Positions 1-7,152 of a DNA stretch of 24,660 nucleotides are shown here, one piece after another. The stretch spans positions 1-24,660 of the forward strand of contig JAKSOJ010000001.1 of assembly GCA_024405645.1 (NCBI GenBank), given 5' to 3'. The notes under the pieces were generated by a model. The model saw only the letters and a program-made list of their open reading frames with translations. It did no database searches and had not been told where the DNA came from. Positions within the stretch are counted from its first letter, which is position 1, and each line of letters opens with the position of its first letter. The stretch comes from Phascolarctobacterium sp. (lineage in GTDB: Bacteria; Bacillota; Negativicutes; Acidaminococcales; Acidaminococcaceae). A program made the position numbers and the translations under genes.

Positions 1-8
1 TGTGACAT
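1..8 (-). CDS. 5' end of a further gene of the left importer operon (partial)
   Basis: Only the first eight bases are inside the window: an ATG at 8–6 followed by a serine codon and two more bases. The start is supported by a strong ribosome binding site AAGGAG (minus strand, 22–17) eight bases upstream, which overlaps the TAA stop of the permease. This spacing implies a translationally linked operon. The only importer component missing from this operon is an ATPase, so an ABC ATP-binding subunit is the natural guess, but nothing in the eight bases proves it. Confidence 0.5.
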
Positions 9-20
9 AATCTTTTCTCC

Positions 21-1697
21 TTAGATACTAACCTTACCACCGGTTAATTTATTCAGAATCAAGTTACCTACTAATACGATAATCAAAATGATTACGGAAA
101 GTACGGAAGCATTTTGAGTATCTGCATAGGTTTGCAGTTCGTACAAGAGTACGCCAATGGTCTTGGTATCTGCACCATAAAGCAGGTTTGACATTGTCAA
201 TTCATAGAAGCTCGGCATGAAAATGAGGAACCAGCCAGCGATGATGGAAGGTGCAATCAAAGGCATGATAATATCTTTGCAGCAACGAATCCAGGAAGCA
301 CCGGAGTTAAGAGCAGCTTCTTCCAAGGAAATATGTACTTGGCTTAAGGAAGCTGCAATGGTTCTAACGCTCATGGTCATGTATTTAACCAGGTAGGAAA
401 CAATCAAGATCCACATAGTGGAATAAATGTTAAGTCCATAGTTACCAGAGAAGGTAATAATAAGGGCCAAAGCAATTACGATGGACGGAGTGGAACCGCC
501 AAGAACGACCAGAAGGTCGGGAATGCTACGACCGGTAATATTGGTCTTAACGGAAAGATAAGCCACGAAAATAGAAAGCAGGGTACCGATGCAAGCTGCA
601 ATAATTGCATACTCAACGGACAGCCAAATACTTTCGAGATATTGGGTAGAAGTGATAACAGGAACCCAAGCATCGAAGCCGAAGTTGGAAAGTTCGATAC
701 CTTTAGACATACTTACAAGGAAGCTTGTCATGATAATGGAACCCAAGGGCAAAATTACGGAGATGAATGCATAACCACCTACGAAGAGGAGGGCAGCCCA
801 TTTCCATTTGCCAAGTTCAACGATATTAGGACGAGTGCTCTTACCAGAAATGGTGGTATAGTCTTTACGACCGAGCATATAGGTCATGAAGAACAGCAAG
901 AAGTTAGCAAGAACCATCAGGGATACTGCTAAAGCCGTTGCATCACGAATACCTTTATCGTCGCCCATGTAAACGAAGGTTACGATACGAGTAGTTAATA
1001 CTTCAATGTTACCAGGCATACCGACAATTGCAGGAATACCAAAGCAAGAGCCAGCAGCGATAAATACCAAGAGGCCACCAGCCAAAATGGAAGGAGCCAT
1101 CAAGGGAAGGGTTACATCCCAAAGAGTTTTCAACGGACTTGCACCAGATACGCGTGCAGCTTCTTCCAAGGTCGGGTCCATTTTTTCCATTGCGCGGGAA
1201 ATAGTAATGAATGCGAAAGGAGAATAGAACAGAGTAAGTACCCAACCCAAGCCCCACATGGTATAAATGTCAAAGGGAGCTTTGGAAAGATGGAACATCC
1301 ATTTGAAAACGTCATTCAAATAGCCAACAGATGGGTTCAAAAGCTGTACCCAAGCGATTGCACCTACATAGGGAGGAATCATATAGGAGGCTACAAGAAT
1401 AGTACGGAAGGTTTTCTTGCCAGGCAGGTCCGTACGACCAACCAACCAAGCCAGAGGGAAAGTAATAATTACGGAAGCAATCATTACACCCAAGGAAAGA
1501 TATATTGTATTCGTTAATGCACGCCAGTTAACATCTTTGCCATAAACATCACGGTAGTTGGAAATATCGAACTGACCATTAATGAACAAGCTATCGTAGA
1601 TGAGGACAAGCATAGGGAATACTATGAAGTATAAAAGAACTAAAACAGACAGTGCAATTACGATAAATTTACTGTCTAAACGAGGCAGAGATTTCAA
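21..1697 (-). CDS. ABC importer permease, fused two-domain (FbpB-type)
   Basis: Inner-membrane permease of a binding-protein-dependent importer, 558 aa, with about twelve hydrophobic segments. It holds two copies of the BPD_transp_1 domain in one chain. The coupling-loop (EAA) motifs lie at about residues 178–199 (EEAARVSGAS then LPL) and 459–480 (EEAALNSGAS then MPL). This fused architecture is typical of ferric iron (FbpB), phosphonate and sugar-phosphate importers. The start is a TTG, chosen because AAAGGA lies a few bases upstream and the frame has no better start. It follows two binding-protein genes on the same strand, separated by a hairpin, and is followed at once by another gene at the window edge. 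About as similar in plan to the permease at 14375–16072 as members of one subfamily; the substrate is not readable from the sequence. Confidence 0.93.
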   Translation of the reverse strand: MKSLPRLDSKFIVIALSVLVLLYFIVFPMLVLIYDSLFINGQFDISNYRDVYGKDVNWRALTNTIYLSLGVMIASVIITFPLAWLVGRTDLPGKKTFRTILVASYMIPPYVGAIAWVQLLNPSVGYLNDVFKWMFHLSKAPFDIYTMWGLGWVLTLFYSPFAFITISRAMEKMDPTLEEAARVSGASPLKTLWDVTLPLMAPSILAGGLLVFIAAGSCFGIPAIVGMPGNIEVLTTRIVTFVYMGDDKGIRDATALAVSLMVLANFLLFFMTYMLGRKDYTTISGKSTRPNIVELGKWKWAALLFVGGYAFISVILPLGSIIMTSFLVSMSKGIELSNFGFDAWVPVITSTQYLESIWLSVEYAIIAACIGTLLSIFVAYLSVKTNITGRSIPDLLVVLGGSTPSIVIALALIITFSGNYGLNIYSTMWILIVSYLVKYMTMSVRTIAASLSQVHISLEEAALNSGASWIRCCKDIIMPLIAPSIIAGWFLIFMPSFYELTMSNLLYGADTKTIGVLLYELQTYADTQNASVLSVIILIIVLVGNLILNKLTGGKVSI

Positions 1698-1711
1698 TTT
1701 GGATCCTTTCC

Positions 1712-1725
1712 CCGACTTACGTCGG
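1712..1725 (-). other. small stem-loop before the permease ribosome binding site
   Basis: A perfect 5-bp stem (CCGAC/GTCGG) with a four-base loop lies just upstream of the AAAGGA site of the permease on the minus strand. It comes after the larger hairpin at 1740–1761. It could stabilise a processed 5' end or affect translation; it is short and could be chance. Confidence 0.3.
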
Positions 1726-1739
1726 AAAATTGCAAATCA

Positions 1740-1761
1740 GGGGGCGTAATTTTACGCCCCC
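1740..1761 (-). terminator. intercistronic hairpin after the binding-protein genes
   Basis: A perfect inverted repeat, GGGGGCGTAA paired with TTACGCCCCC around two central bases, lies between the binding-protein gene and the permease gene. On the minus strand it is followed by a sequence containing ATTT and ATTTT but no clean U run. It is therefore better read as a partial terminator or 3'-end stabiliser than as a full stop. It would raise binding-protein mRNA relative to permease mRNA. Confidence 0.65.
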
Positions 1762-1799
1762 TGGCCGCAATTATAAGTTATTTAGTTAAGGTACCAAAA

Positions 1800-2843
1800 T
1801 TATTTTTTATCCATTACACGAGTACGGAACTCTTCTTTAATTTTAGCTTCTTCTTTAGCAAGTTTTTGCCAATCGATCTTGATTGCGCCCGGCAGCAAAT
1901 CTTTCAAAGGTTTAACTGCGCCGTTAGGAACTGCTACGTCAGCACGAACAGAGTGCATCCAGCCTTTAACAACTGCTTGTTGGCCTTCTTTGGTCAGCCA
2001 CCAATCAACCATAGCTTTAGCGCCTTCAGGATTCTTGGTAGTTTTGAAGATACCGATCGGGCTGTTGATGATTACGCAGCCTTCTGCAGGATAAGCAACT
2101 GCCAGGGGTTCTTTTTTCTTTTCACGAAGTTTGAGAACGTTTTCTTCGAGAATCATAGCTGCTACATATTCGCCAGTTAAGAGTTTGTTTTGAATTGCGG
2201 AGTTACCTTCTTCAACGCGGAGGCCGTTAGCTTTCAGTTTGTCGAAGTATTCCCAACCGAGTTTGTCAGCAATAGCGCCAACTGCTACATAGGCAGTACC
2301 GGAAAGCATGGGGTTAGGCATAGCAATTTTGCCTTTGTATTTAGGATCGCAAAGATCTGCCCAAGATTTCGGAATCATGTCGCCTTTGGTCTTATCAGCG
2401 TTGTAAGCGATAATCATGTTGTTGATACGTACTGCAGTCCAAGCACCTTTAGGATCTTTGTCAGCAATAACGTCTTTGCAGTTAGGAGATACATAGTCTA
2501 ACAGCAAATCTTTGTCTTTCAGATAGTAGTAGTAGGAAGGATCTGCAACCATCAGAACGTCAGCGCCAATTTTGTTAGCTTTGATTTCGCCAGCAATTTT
2601 GGTTTTAACTTTTTCGGTGCCACCTTGGAACCAGGTTACTTTCAAGCCAGGGAAAGCTTTTGCTACATTAGGTTTGCAAAGGGTGTCGATGATGTCAGGA
2701 TAAATAGAAGTATAAACCATTACATCGCCAGAAGGACCTTTTTTAGCGTCAGCTGCTTTTTTGTCGCCGCCGCCACAACCTGCTACTGCGATAGAGAGTG
2801 CTAATACTGCTGCTGCACCAAGTGCCCATTTAGATTTGCTCAT
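1800..2843 (-). CDS. lipoprotein solute-binding protein of ABC importer, copy A
   Basis: Extracytoplasmic binding protein of the FbpA/AfuA/PhnS type, 347 aa. The N-terminus is a lipoprotein signal: basic start, hydrophobic core, lipobox VAGC with the lipidated cysteine at 23, then a Gly/Lys/Ala linker. The mature domain begins with VMVYTSIYPD (about 41–50), in the style of the family. It is a close paralogue of the neighbour at 2874–3917, about three quarters identical by eye. It differs by three extra cysteines (122, 165, 256) besides the shared Cys56 and by a YYYY run at 104–107. At the place where ferric-binding proteins carry a Tyr-Tyr pair it reads EYVAAMILEEN, so iron binding by that mode is doubtful. 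A good ribosome binding site (AAGGAGG) precedes the ATG. The gap to copy B is only 30 bases, so they are probably co-transcribed. Confidence 0.92.
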   Translation of the reverse strand: MSKSKWALGAAAVLALSIAVAGCGGGDKKAADAKKGPSGDVMVYTSIYPDIIDTLCKPNVAKAFPGLKVTWFQGGTEKVKTKIAGEIKANKIGADVLMVADPSYYYYLKDKDLLLDYVSPNCKDVIADKDPKGAWTAVRINNMIIAYNADKTKGDMIPKSWADLCDPKYKGKIAMPNPMLSGTAYVAVGAIADKLGWEYFDKLKANGLRVEEGNSAIQNKLLTGEYVAAMILEENVLKLREKKKEPLAVAYPAEGCVIINSPIGIFKTTKNPEGAKAMVDWWLTKEGQQAVVKGWMHSVRADVAVPNGAVKPLKDLLPGAIKIDWQKLAKEEAKIKEEFRTRVMDKK

Positions 2844-2873
2844 GATAATTCCTCCTTGAATTATATAAATAAA

Positions 2874-3917
2874 TTATTTTTTATCCATTACACGCACACG
2901 GAATTGCTCTTTAATTTGAGCTTCTTCGGTAGCGAGTTTTTGCCAGTTAACTTTTACAGCGGTCTTCAAAAGTTCGCTAATCTTAGGAGCGGTAGTAGGC
3001 GGATTTACGTCGCCACGTACGGAGTGCATCCAGCCTTTAACAACTGCTTGTTGACCTTCTTTAGACAGCCACCAATCTACGAGAGCTTTAGCGCCTTCAG
3101 GATTCTTGGTGGTGTTAAAGATTGCAATCGGGGAAGGAACGGAAATAATACCGTCAGTCGGATATTGAACCTTCAGAGGTTCTTTCTTCTTTTCAACGAG
3201 TTTCAGAATGTTTTCTTCAAGAATCATTGCTGCTACATATTCGCCAGTCAGAAGTTTGTTTTGAATAGCAGAGTTGCCTTCTTCAACGCGAATGCCATTA
3301 GCTTTCAGTTTGTCGAAGTATTCCCAACCATATTTGTCAGCCAATGCGCCAGCTGCTACATAAGCAGTACCGGAAAGCATGGGGTTAGGCATAGCAATTT
3401 TGCCTTTGTATTTAGGATCTAACAAGTCTTGCCAAGATTTCGGAGCATCTGCTTCTTTGGTCTTTTCGGTGTTGTAAGCAATAATCATATTAGAAATACG
3501 AACTGCAGTCCAAGCGCCTTTAGGATCTTTATCAGATACTACGTCTTTTTGGTTCGGGGAAACGTAGTCTAACAAAAGTTTTTGGTTTTGAAGTGCCAGG
3601 TAGTAGGAAGGATCAGCTACCATCAAAACGTCAGTACCAATCTTTTTAGCTTTAATTTCGCCAGCAATTTTGGTTTTAACTTTTTCGGTACCACCTTGGA
3701 ACCAGGTTACTTTAAGATTCGGGAATGCTTTTGCTACGTTAGGTTTGCACATGCCGTCAATGATGTCGGGGTAAATGGAAGTATAAACCATTACATCACC
3801 AGAAGGACCTGCAGCTTTTTTGTCAGCAGCTTTTTTGTCTCCACCGCCGCAACCAGCTACTGCAACGGATAATGCCAGCACTGCTGCTGCGCCAAGAATC
3901 CATTTAGACTTACTCAT
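2874..3917 (-). CDS. lipoprotein solute-binding protein of ABC importer, copy B
   Basis: First gene of the left importer operon, 347 aa, same length and plan as copy A. It has a lipoprotein signal with lipobox VAGC (Cys23), a Lys/Ala linker and an FbpA-like mature domain starting VMVYTSIYPD. The conserved core includes WFQGGTEKVKTKIAGEI, PNPMLSGTAY and KGWMHSVR. Unlike copy A, its mature part has a single cysteine (57); the positions of the other three are Gln, Leu and Ile. The tyrosine pair of classical ferric-binding proteins is absent here too. AAGGAG stands ten bases before the ATG. Two close, equally long copies in tandem point to a local duplication followed by divergence. The cargo is unknown; ferric chelate, phosphonate or organic phosphate importers share this fold. 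Confidence 0.92.
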   Translation of the reverse strand: MSKSKWILGAAAVLALSVAVAGCGGGDKKAADKKAAGPSGDVMVYTSIYPDIIDGMCKPNVAKAFPNLKVTWFQGGTEKVKTKIAGEIKAKKIGTDVLMVADPSYYLALQNQKLLLDYVSPNQKDVVSDKDPKGAWTAVRISNMIIAYNTEKTKEADAPKSWQDLLDPKYKGKIAMPNPMLSGTAYVAAGALADKYGWEYFDKLKANGIRVEEGNSAIQNKLLTGEYVAAMILEENILKLVEKKKEPLKVQYPTDGIISVPSPIAIFNTTKNPEGAKALVDWWLSKEGQQAVVKGWMHSVRGDVNPPTTAPKISELLKTAVKVNWQKLATEEAQIKEQFRVRVMDKK

Positions 3918-4148
3918 AAGAACAACTCCTTTTCCTCTTCAGTATAATTTATTAATCACGTAATGAAACAAACAGTATACACCTGTTAATTAAATAATTC
4001 GTCATATTCCTGCCTTTTCCTCTTTACAGTTAACAGTATTTGCAAATTAAATTAAGATTTTGTGTTAAATATATATTTAATTCGAGGACATTCCACCACA
4101 AAATTACAAACAGTGTATTTTGTCCTACTTGGAACAATTCCGTCCCAC
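3918..4148. promoter_or_regulatory. AT-rich spacer between methyltransferase and importer operon
   Basis: 231 bases that must hold the promoter of the binding-protein operon and the 3' end of the methyltransferase transcript. I find no convincing -35/-10 pair; the best is TTGTTT with TATACT (minus strand) at a 19-base spacing, too loose to call. Visible structures are a 17-bp inverted repeat AACAG–7–CTGTT (3971–3987), a perfect 16-bp palindrome of A and T (4065–4080), the octamer AACAGTAT twice (3971, 4032), and a weak bulged stem at 4098–4123. The last is the only candidate transcript end for the methyltransferase and has no U run. Confidence 0.4.
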
Positions 4149-5231
4149 TTAAATTCTTGCCAAATAGTTCAATTCCCAAGCCGGCACATATGGATGTTTA
4201 CGCAGGTAAATTTTATAAAGAGGATTAATCTGCTTAATCAAGAGAGGCAAGCTCAAAAGATCCTCGTCATAATGGTAGCTAGCTACAAAAAGTTTTGGAG
4301 TAAACTCATTAATTGTTTTCTCCCCACCCATCAATGCCTGCTTTTCAAAACCTTCCACATCAAATTTTATGTAAGTAAAACCATTTTCATCAGCCAAATT
4401 ATCAATGGTTTCGATTTGCACTTGAGCTTTAGAAGCTTCTACAAAGGTTGATTGACGCCCTCCCGAATCAGAAAATCCCATCACGCCAACGGTATCACCT
4501 ATGCCGCATTCCTTAACCTCAACACTTATTCCTTGCTCTAGTAATTCTTCTGCCTTAGCTCTAAGCTTTCTTGCATTGCGTCTGTCCGGCTCCACTGCCA
4601 CAATCCTTTGCGACCTATTGTCAGTCAAACGCAGAAACTCGTCCACCGTATCTCCATTATAAGCCCCAAGATCTAAATATCTTTCTTCATCACACCAAGA
4701 AAAAATCTCACGCAAATCATCTTCACGCTTTGTTTCGCACGCAAATAAATATTTCAGTTTACCACTCAATTTATAATTAAGAGTGCAGGCAAAAACCTCT
4801 TTGGATTTTTCATCCTCCAAGAGTTCGTATACCTTAGTAATACGCTCTTCGTTCTTGCTCAACCAACCATTACTTACCAATTCTTTTTCCGAGAAAAGCG
4901 GCAAATGTGGAGCAACTGTTTCATGCAAGTCAGATAGCTCTTTAAACCTAGCAAGAACCTCTGATCTTTCGCTTGCAAAAGCAATAACTATAAGTATATC
5001 GCTGCCAAATTTCGTAATTATGTCGGTATATTTTTCAACAATCAAGCCACGAAAGCTTTGGTATCGCACAAACTCATCAGTTGCGAAAATCCCGCTAACT
5101 TTTACGCTATTTGCTTCGCACCAATTTATAATTTTGTCGGCTCCATTCCCCATACCATAGAGCACGATGGGCTTCTTAGTATTTCGCAAATTATCCCATA
5201 CGCTCTCGGTCTCTTTAATAAAATTAAGCAT
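4149..5231 (-). CDS. FkbM-family SAM-dependent methyltransferase with N-terminal nucleotide-binding-like domain
   Basis: 360 aa, no signal peptide or membrane segment, so cytoplasmic. The C-terminal half is an FkbM-type methyltransferase: motif I YLDLGAYNGDT (185–195) for S-adenosylmethionine, acidic motif VEPD (213–216) and the family mark KFDVEG (289–294). The N-terminal part (about 20–110) starts with VLYGMGNGADKI, a Rossmann-like glycine loop. That arrangement is common in FkbM proteins acting on sugars or surface glycans. The acceptor cannot be told from sequence. It stands alone on the minus strand, divergent from the metalloregulator gene, with GGAGG a few bases before the ATG. FkbM enzymes typically O-methylate, which is family knowledge and not visible here. 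Confidence 0.85.
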   Translation of the reverse strand: MLNFIKETESVWDNLRNTKKPIVLYGMGNGADKIINWCEANSVKVSGIFATDEFVRYQSFRGLIVEKYTDIITKFGSDILIVIAFASERSEVLARFKELSDLHETVAPHLPLFSEKELVSNGWLSKNEERITKVYELLEDEKSKEVFACTLNYKLSGKLKYLFACETKREDDLREIFSWCDEERYLDLGAYNGDTVDEFLRLTDNRSQRIVAVEPDRRNARKLRAKAEELLEQGISVEVKECGIGDTVGVMGFSDSGGRQSTFVEASKAQVQIETIDNLADENGFTYIKFDVEGFEKQALMGGEKTINEFTPKLFVASYHYDEDLLSLPLLIKQINPLYKIYLRKHPYVPAWELNYLARI

Positions 5232-5292
5232 AATTCCTCCACAGTTGATTTATACCATTTGTTCTATCTGATAGTCTAGCTTATGTAACAGT

Positions 5293-5298
5293 ATTATA
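5293..5298 (-). promoter_or_regulatory. -10 element upstream of the methyltransferase gene
   Basis: A consensus TATAAT reads on the minus strand about 60 bases before the methyltransferase ATG. The -35 position, 17 bases further (5316–5321), has only TATAAA and falls inside the first 19-bp repeat. This suggests a promoter that depends on, or is blocked by, a protein bound to the repeats. Confidence 0.45.
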
Positions 5299-5313
5299 CC
5301 CTACTTTTTAAAG

Positions 5314-5351
5314 CATTTATATAGTGACTCTACATTTATATAGTGACTCTA
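5314..5351. repeat. two abutting perfect 19-bp direct repeats, operator candidate
   Basis: The unit CATTTATATAGTGACTCTA occurs at 5314–5332 and again, without a gap, at 5333–5351. Each unit contains a near-dyad centred on TAGTGACTCTA, and the second is part of a clean inverted repeat TATAG–5–CTATA (5339–5353). The pair lies between the divergent methyltransferase and DtxR-type genes and covers the expected -35 zones on both sides. A 19-base period is close to two helix turns and equals the usual DtxR-family operator length, so binding of the neighbouring regulator is a reasonable inference. Confidence 0.75.
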
Positions 5352-5371
5352 TAAGAATAATATGATAGAAT
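5343..5371 (+). promoter_or_regulatory. candidate promoter of the metalloregulator gene
   Basis: GTGACT (5343–5348) and TAGAAT (5366–5371) are 17 bases apart on the plus strand, with the -35 inside the second 19-bp repeat. An overlapping TATGAT at 5361–5366 is a closer -10 match but lacks a spaced partner. A protein on the repeats would cover this promoter, so autorepression is likely if the regulator binds them. Confidence 0.35.
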
Positions 5372-5409
5372 ATTTTTATTAGGAATCACCACCGCGGAGG
5401 TTATCTATT

Positions 5410-5787
5410 ATGTCCCTTTTAGAATCTGGCGAAAACTACTTAGAGGAAATCCTCATTCTCACTAAGCGTAATGGTAGTGTTCGCTCCATTGATATTGCCA
5501 ATGAAATGGAATACACCAAAGCAAGTGTTAGTCGTGCCATGAGCAATTTGAAACGCGACAATTATATCATCATGGAGGCAGATGGCCGTATCCTTCTTAC
5601 CAAGGAGGGTCTAAAGAAAGCTACTGCCGTTTATGAAAAACACTGCATGCTCACTCGCTTCATCAACGAAGTTTTAGGAGTTGACTCTGAAATAGCTGAA
5701 AAGGATGCTTGTCGTATCGAACATGTTATTTCACCAGAAACCTTTGCTGGAATAAAAAAACTTGTAAAAGAGCACGAGAGTAAATAA
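5410..5787 (+). CDS. DtxR-family metal-dependent transcriptional regulator, short form
   Basis: 125-aa DNA-binding repressor: an N-terminal winged helix-turn-helix (about 8–65, recognition region YTKASVSRAMSNLK) and the metal-binding dimerisation helices (about 70–120). The ligand block DACRIEHVIS carries Cys101, Glu104 and His105, and His78 and Glu12 match other metal positions of the family. The Cys-Glu-His set is that of DtxR itself, whereas MntR has Glu in place of the Cys, so ferrous iron is the more likely signal. Asn9 stands where MntR has Asp. There is no C-terminal SH3-like domain, so the protein is near the MntR minimal length. GGAGG lies nine bases before the ATG. The gene is followed by a terminator, and 19-bp repeats lie just upstream. 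Confidence 0.88.
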   Translation: MSLLESGENYLEEILILTKRNGSVRSIDIANEMEYTKASVSRAMSNLKRDNYIIMEADGRILLTKEGLKKATAVYEKHCMLTRFINEVLGVDSEIAEKDACRIEHVISPETFAGIKKLVKEHESK

Positions 5788-5811
5788 TCCCTAATAAATT
5801 TAGAAGTCATG

Positions 5812-5841
5812 CAGGTCGTCTTTCATTGGCGACCTGTTTTT
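5812..5841 (+). terminator. intrinsic terminator after the DtxR-type gene
   Basis: CAGGTCGTC pairs with GGCGACCTG (one G·U pair) around a seven-base loop and is followed by five T. It ends the regulator transcript or attenuates read-through into the polyamine genes, whose start is only 50 bases further on and for which I see no clear separate promoter. Confidence 0.8.
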
Positions 5842-5891
5842 CATACGTCATACAAAAGATTTTTCATTCATCTTTGAAAGGAGTATATCTC

Positions 5892-7151
5892 TTGAGCAAA
5901 GCTTTAATTATCGGTTGCGGCGGCGTGGCCCAAGTTGGGATACATAAATGTTGTCAAAACAGCGAAGTTTTTGACGAAATTATGATTGCAAGCCGCACTT
6001 TATCTAAATGCGAGCGTGTAGCCGAAAGTTTAAAAGGTAAAACTACAACTAAAATCCATACTAGAAAAATTGATGCTAGCAATTACGATGAAGTTGTTGC
6101 TTTAATCAAAGAATTTAAGCCCGATATCGTTATGCATTTAGGCATGGCTTTCCATAACCTAGTAATCATGGATGCGTGCCTAGAATGCAAGGTCCACTAT
6201 CTCGATGCAGCTGCTTACGAACCCGAAAACACAGAAGATCCTGCTTGGCGAGCAGTTTTTGACAAACGCGTTCAAGAAAAAGGATTCTTGACTCTCTTTG
6301 AATATTCTTGGCAATGGGCCTACAGAGAGAAATTCAAAGAAGCAGGTATTGTCGGTTTATTAGGCTGCGGCTTTGACCCCGGTGTTACCCAAGCCTACTG
6401 TGCCTACGCTCTAAAGCACGAATTTGACTCTATTGACTATATAGACATCCTAGATTGTAATGGTGGCGATCATGGTTATCCCTTTGCAACCAACTTTAAT
6501 CCAGAACTAAATCTCAGAGAGGTTTCTGTTCCTGGCTCCTATTGGGAAGATGGTAAATATATTACAGTTCCGTCCTTGAGTATCCATAAAAAATACGACT
6601 TTGACGAAGTTGGCGAAAAGGATATGTACCTCTTATATCACGAGGAAATCGAATCCATCGTAGAAAATATTCCTGGACTAAAGCGTGTCCGTTTCTTCAT
6701 GACTTTCGGGCAAAGCTATATTGATCATATGAACTGCCTACGCAATGTTGGCATGCTCTCTACTAAACCTATCGAATTCGAAGGCAGAGAAATTGTACCC
6801 ATCAAGTTATTAAAAGCACTTTTGCCTGACCCGGCTAGCCTCGGTCCTCGCACCAAAGGGAAAACTAATATTGGCTGTATTTTCCATGGCACAAAGGATG
6901 GTAAACCCAAAGATTTCTACATCTACAACGTTTGTGACCACGAAGCAAGCTACAAAGAAGTTGGCTCTCAAGCAGTAAGCTACACTACTGGCGTTCCTGC
7001 TATGTGTGCTGCAATGCTAGTATTAAACGGAACCTACAATAAGCCTGGTGTTTACACCCTTGAAGAGCTTGATCCAGATCCTTTTATGGATTTACTCTGC
7101 AAATGGGGTTTACCGCATAAAGTTTCCTATAAACCCGTATTGGTAGATTAA
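5892..7151 (+). CDS. carboxynorspermidine/carboxyspermidine synthase (saccharopine dehydrogenase-like)
   Basis: NAD(P)H-dependent enzyme of the alternative polyamine route: it condenses aspartate semialdehyde with a diamine (putrescine or 1,3-diaminopropane) and reduces the product to carboxy-(nor)spermidine. 419 aa from the chosen start. The N-terminus is a Rossmann fold, ALIIGCGGVAQVGIHKC, followed by IASRT, typical of this subfamily rather than lysine-pathway saccharopine dehydrogenases. I chose the TTG at 5892 because AAAGGAG lies eight bases upstream. The frame stays open back to a TTG at 5826, but that one sits inside the preceding terminator. The next gene, its pathway partner decarboxylase, begins one base after the stop, which strongly supports the assignment. 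Which diamine is used is not visible. Confidence 0.88.
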   Translation: MSKALIIGCGGVAQVGIHKCCQNSEVFDEIMIASRTLSKCERVAESLKGKTTTKIHTRKIDASNYDEVVALIKEFKPDIVMHLGMAFHNLVIMDACLECKVHYLDAAAYEPENTEDPAWRAVFDKRVQEKGFLTLFEYSWQWAYREKFKEAGIVGLLGCGFDPGVTQAYCAYALKHEFDSIDYIDILDCNGGDHGYPFATNFNPELNLREVSVPGSYWEDGKYITVPSLSIHKKYDFDEVGEKDMYLLYHEEIESIVENIPGLKRVRFFMTFGQSYIDHMNCLRNVGMLSTKPIEFEGREIVPIKLLKALLPDPASLGPRTKGKTNIGCIFHGTKDGKPKDFYIYNVCDHEASYKEVGSQAVSYTTGVPAMCAAMLVLNGTYNKPGVYTLEELDPDPFMDLLCKWGLPHKVSYKPVLVD

Positions 7152-7152
7152 A

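Noticed and set aside
2856..3422. 188-codon frame on the plus strand opposite binding-protein copy B.
   Set aside because: The mirrored frame over copy A (1866–2180) gives a similar product only because the two genes are paralogues; no start signal or protein motif supports it.
5826..5891. Upstream extension of the polyamine synthase by 22 codons from a TTG.
   Set aside because: The TTG lies inside the hairpin of the terminator after the regulator gene. The TTG at 5892 has AAAGGAG at the right distance and gives the normal N-terminus.
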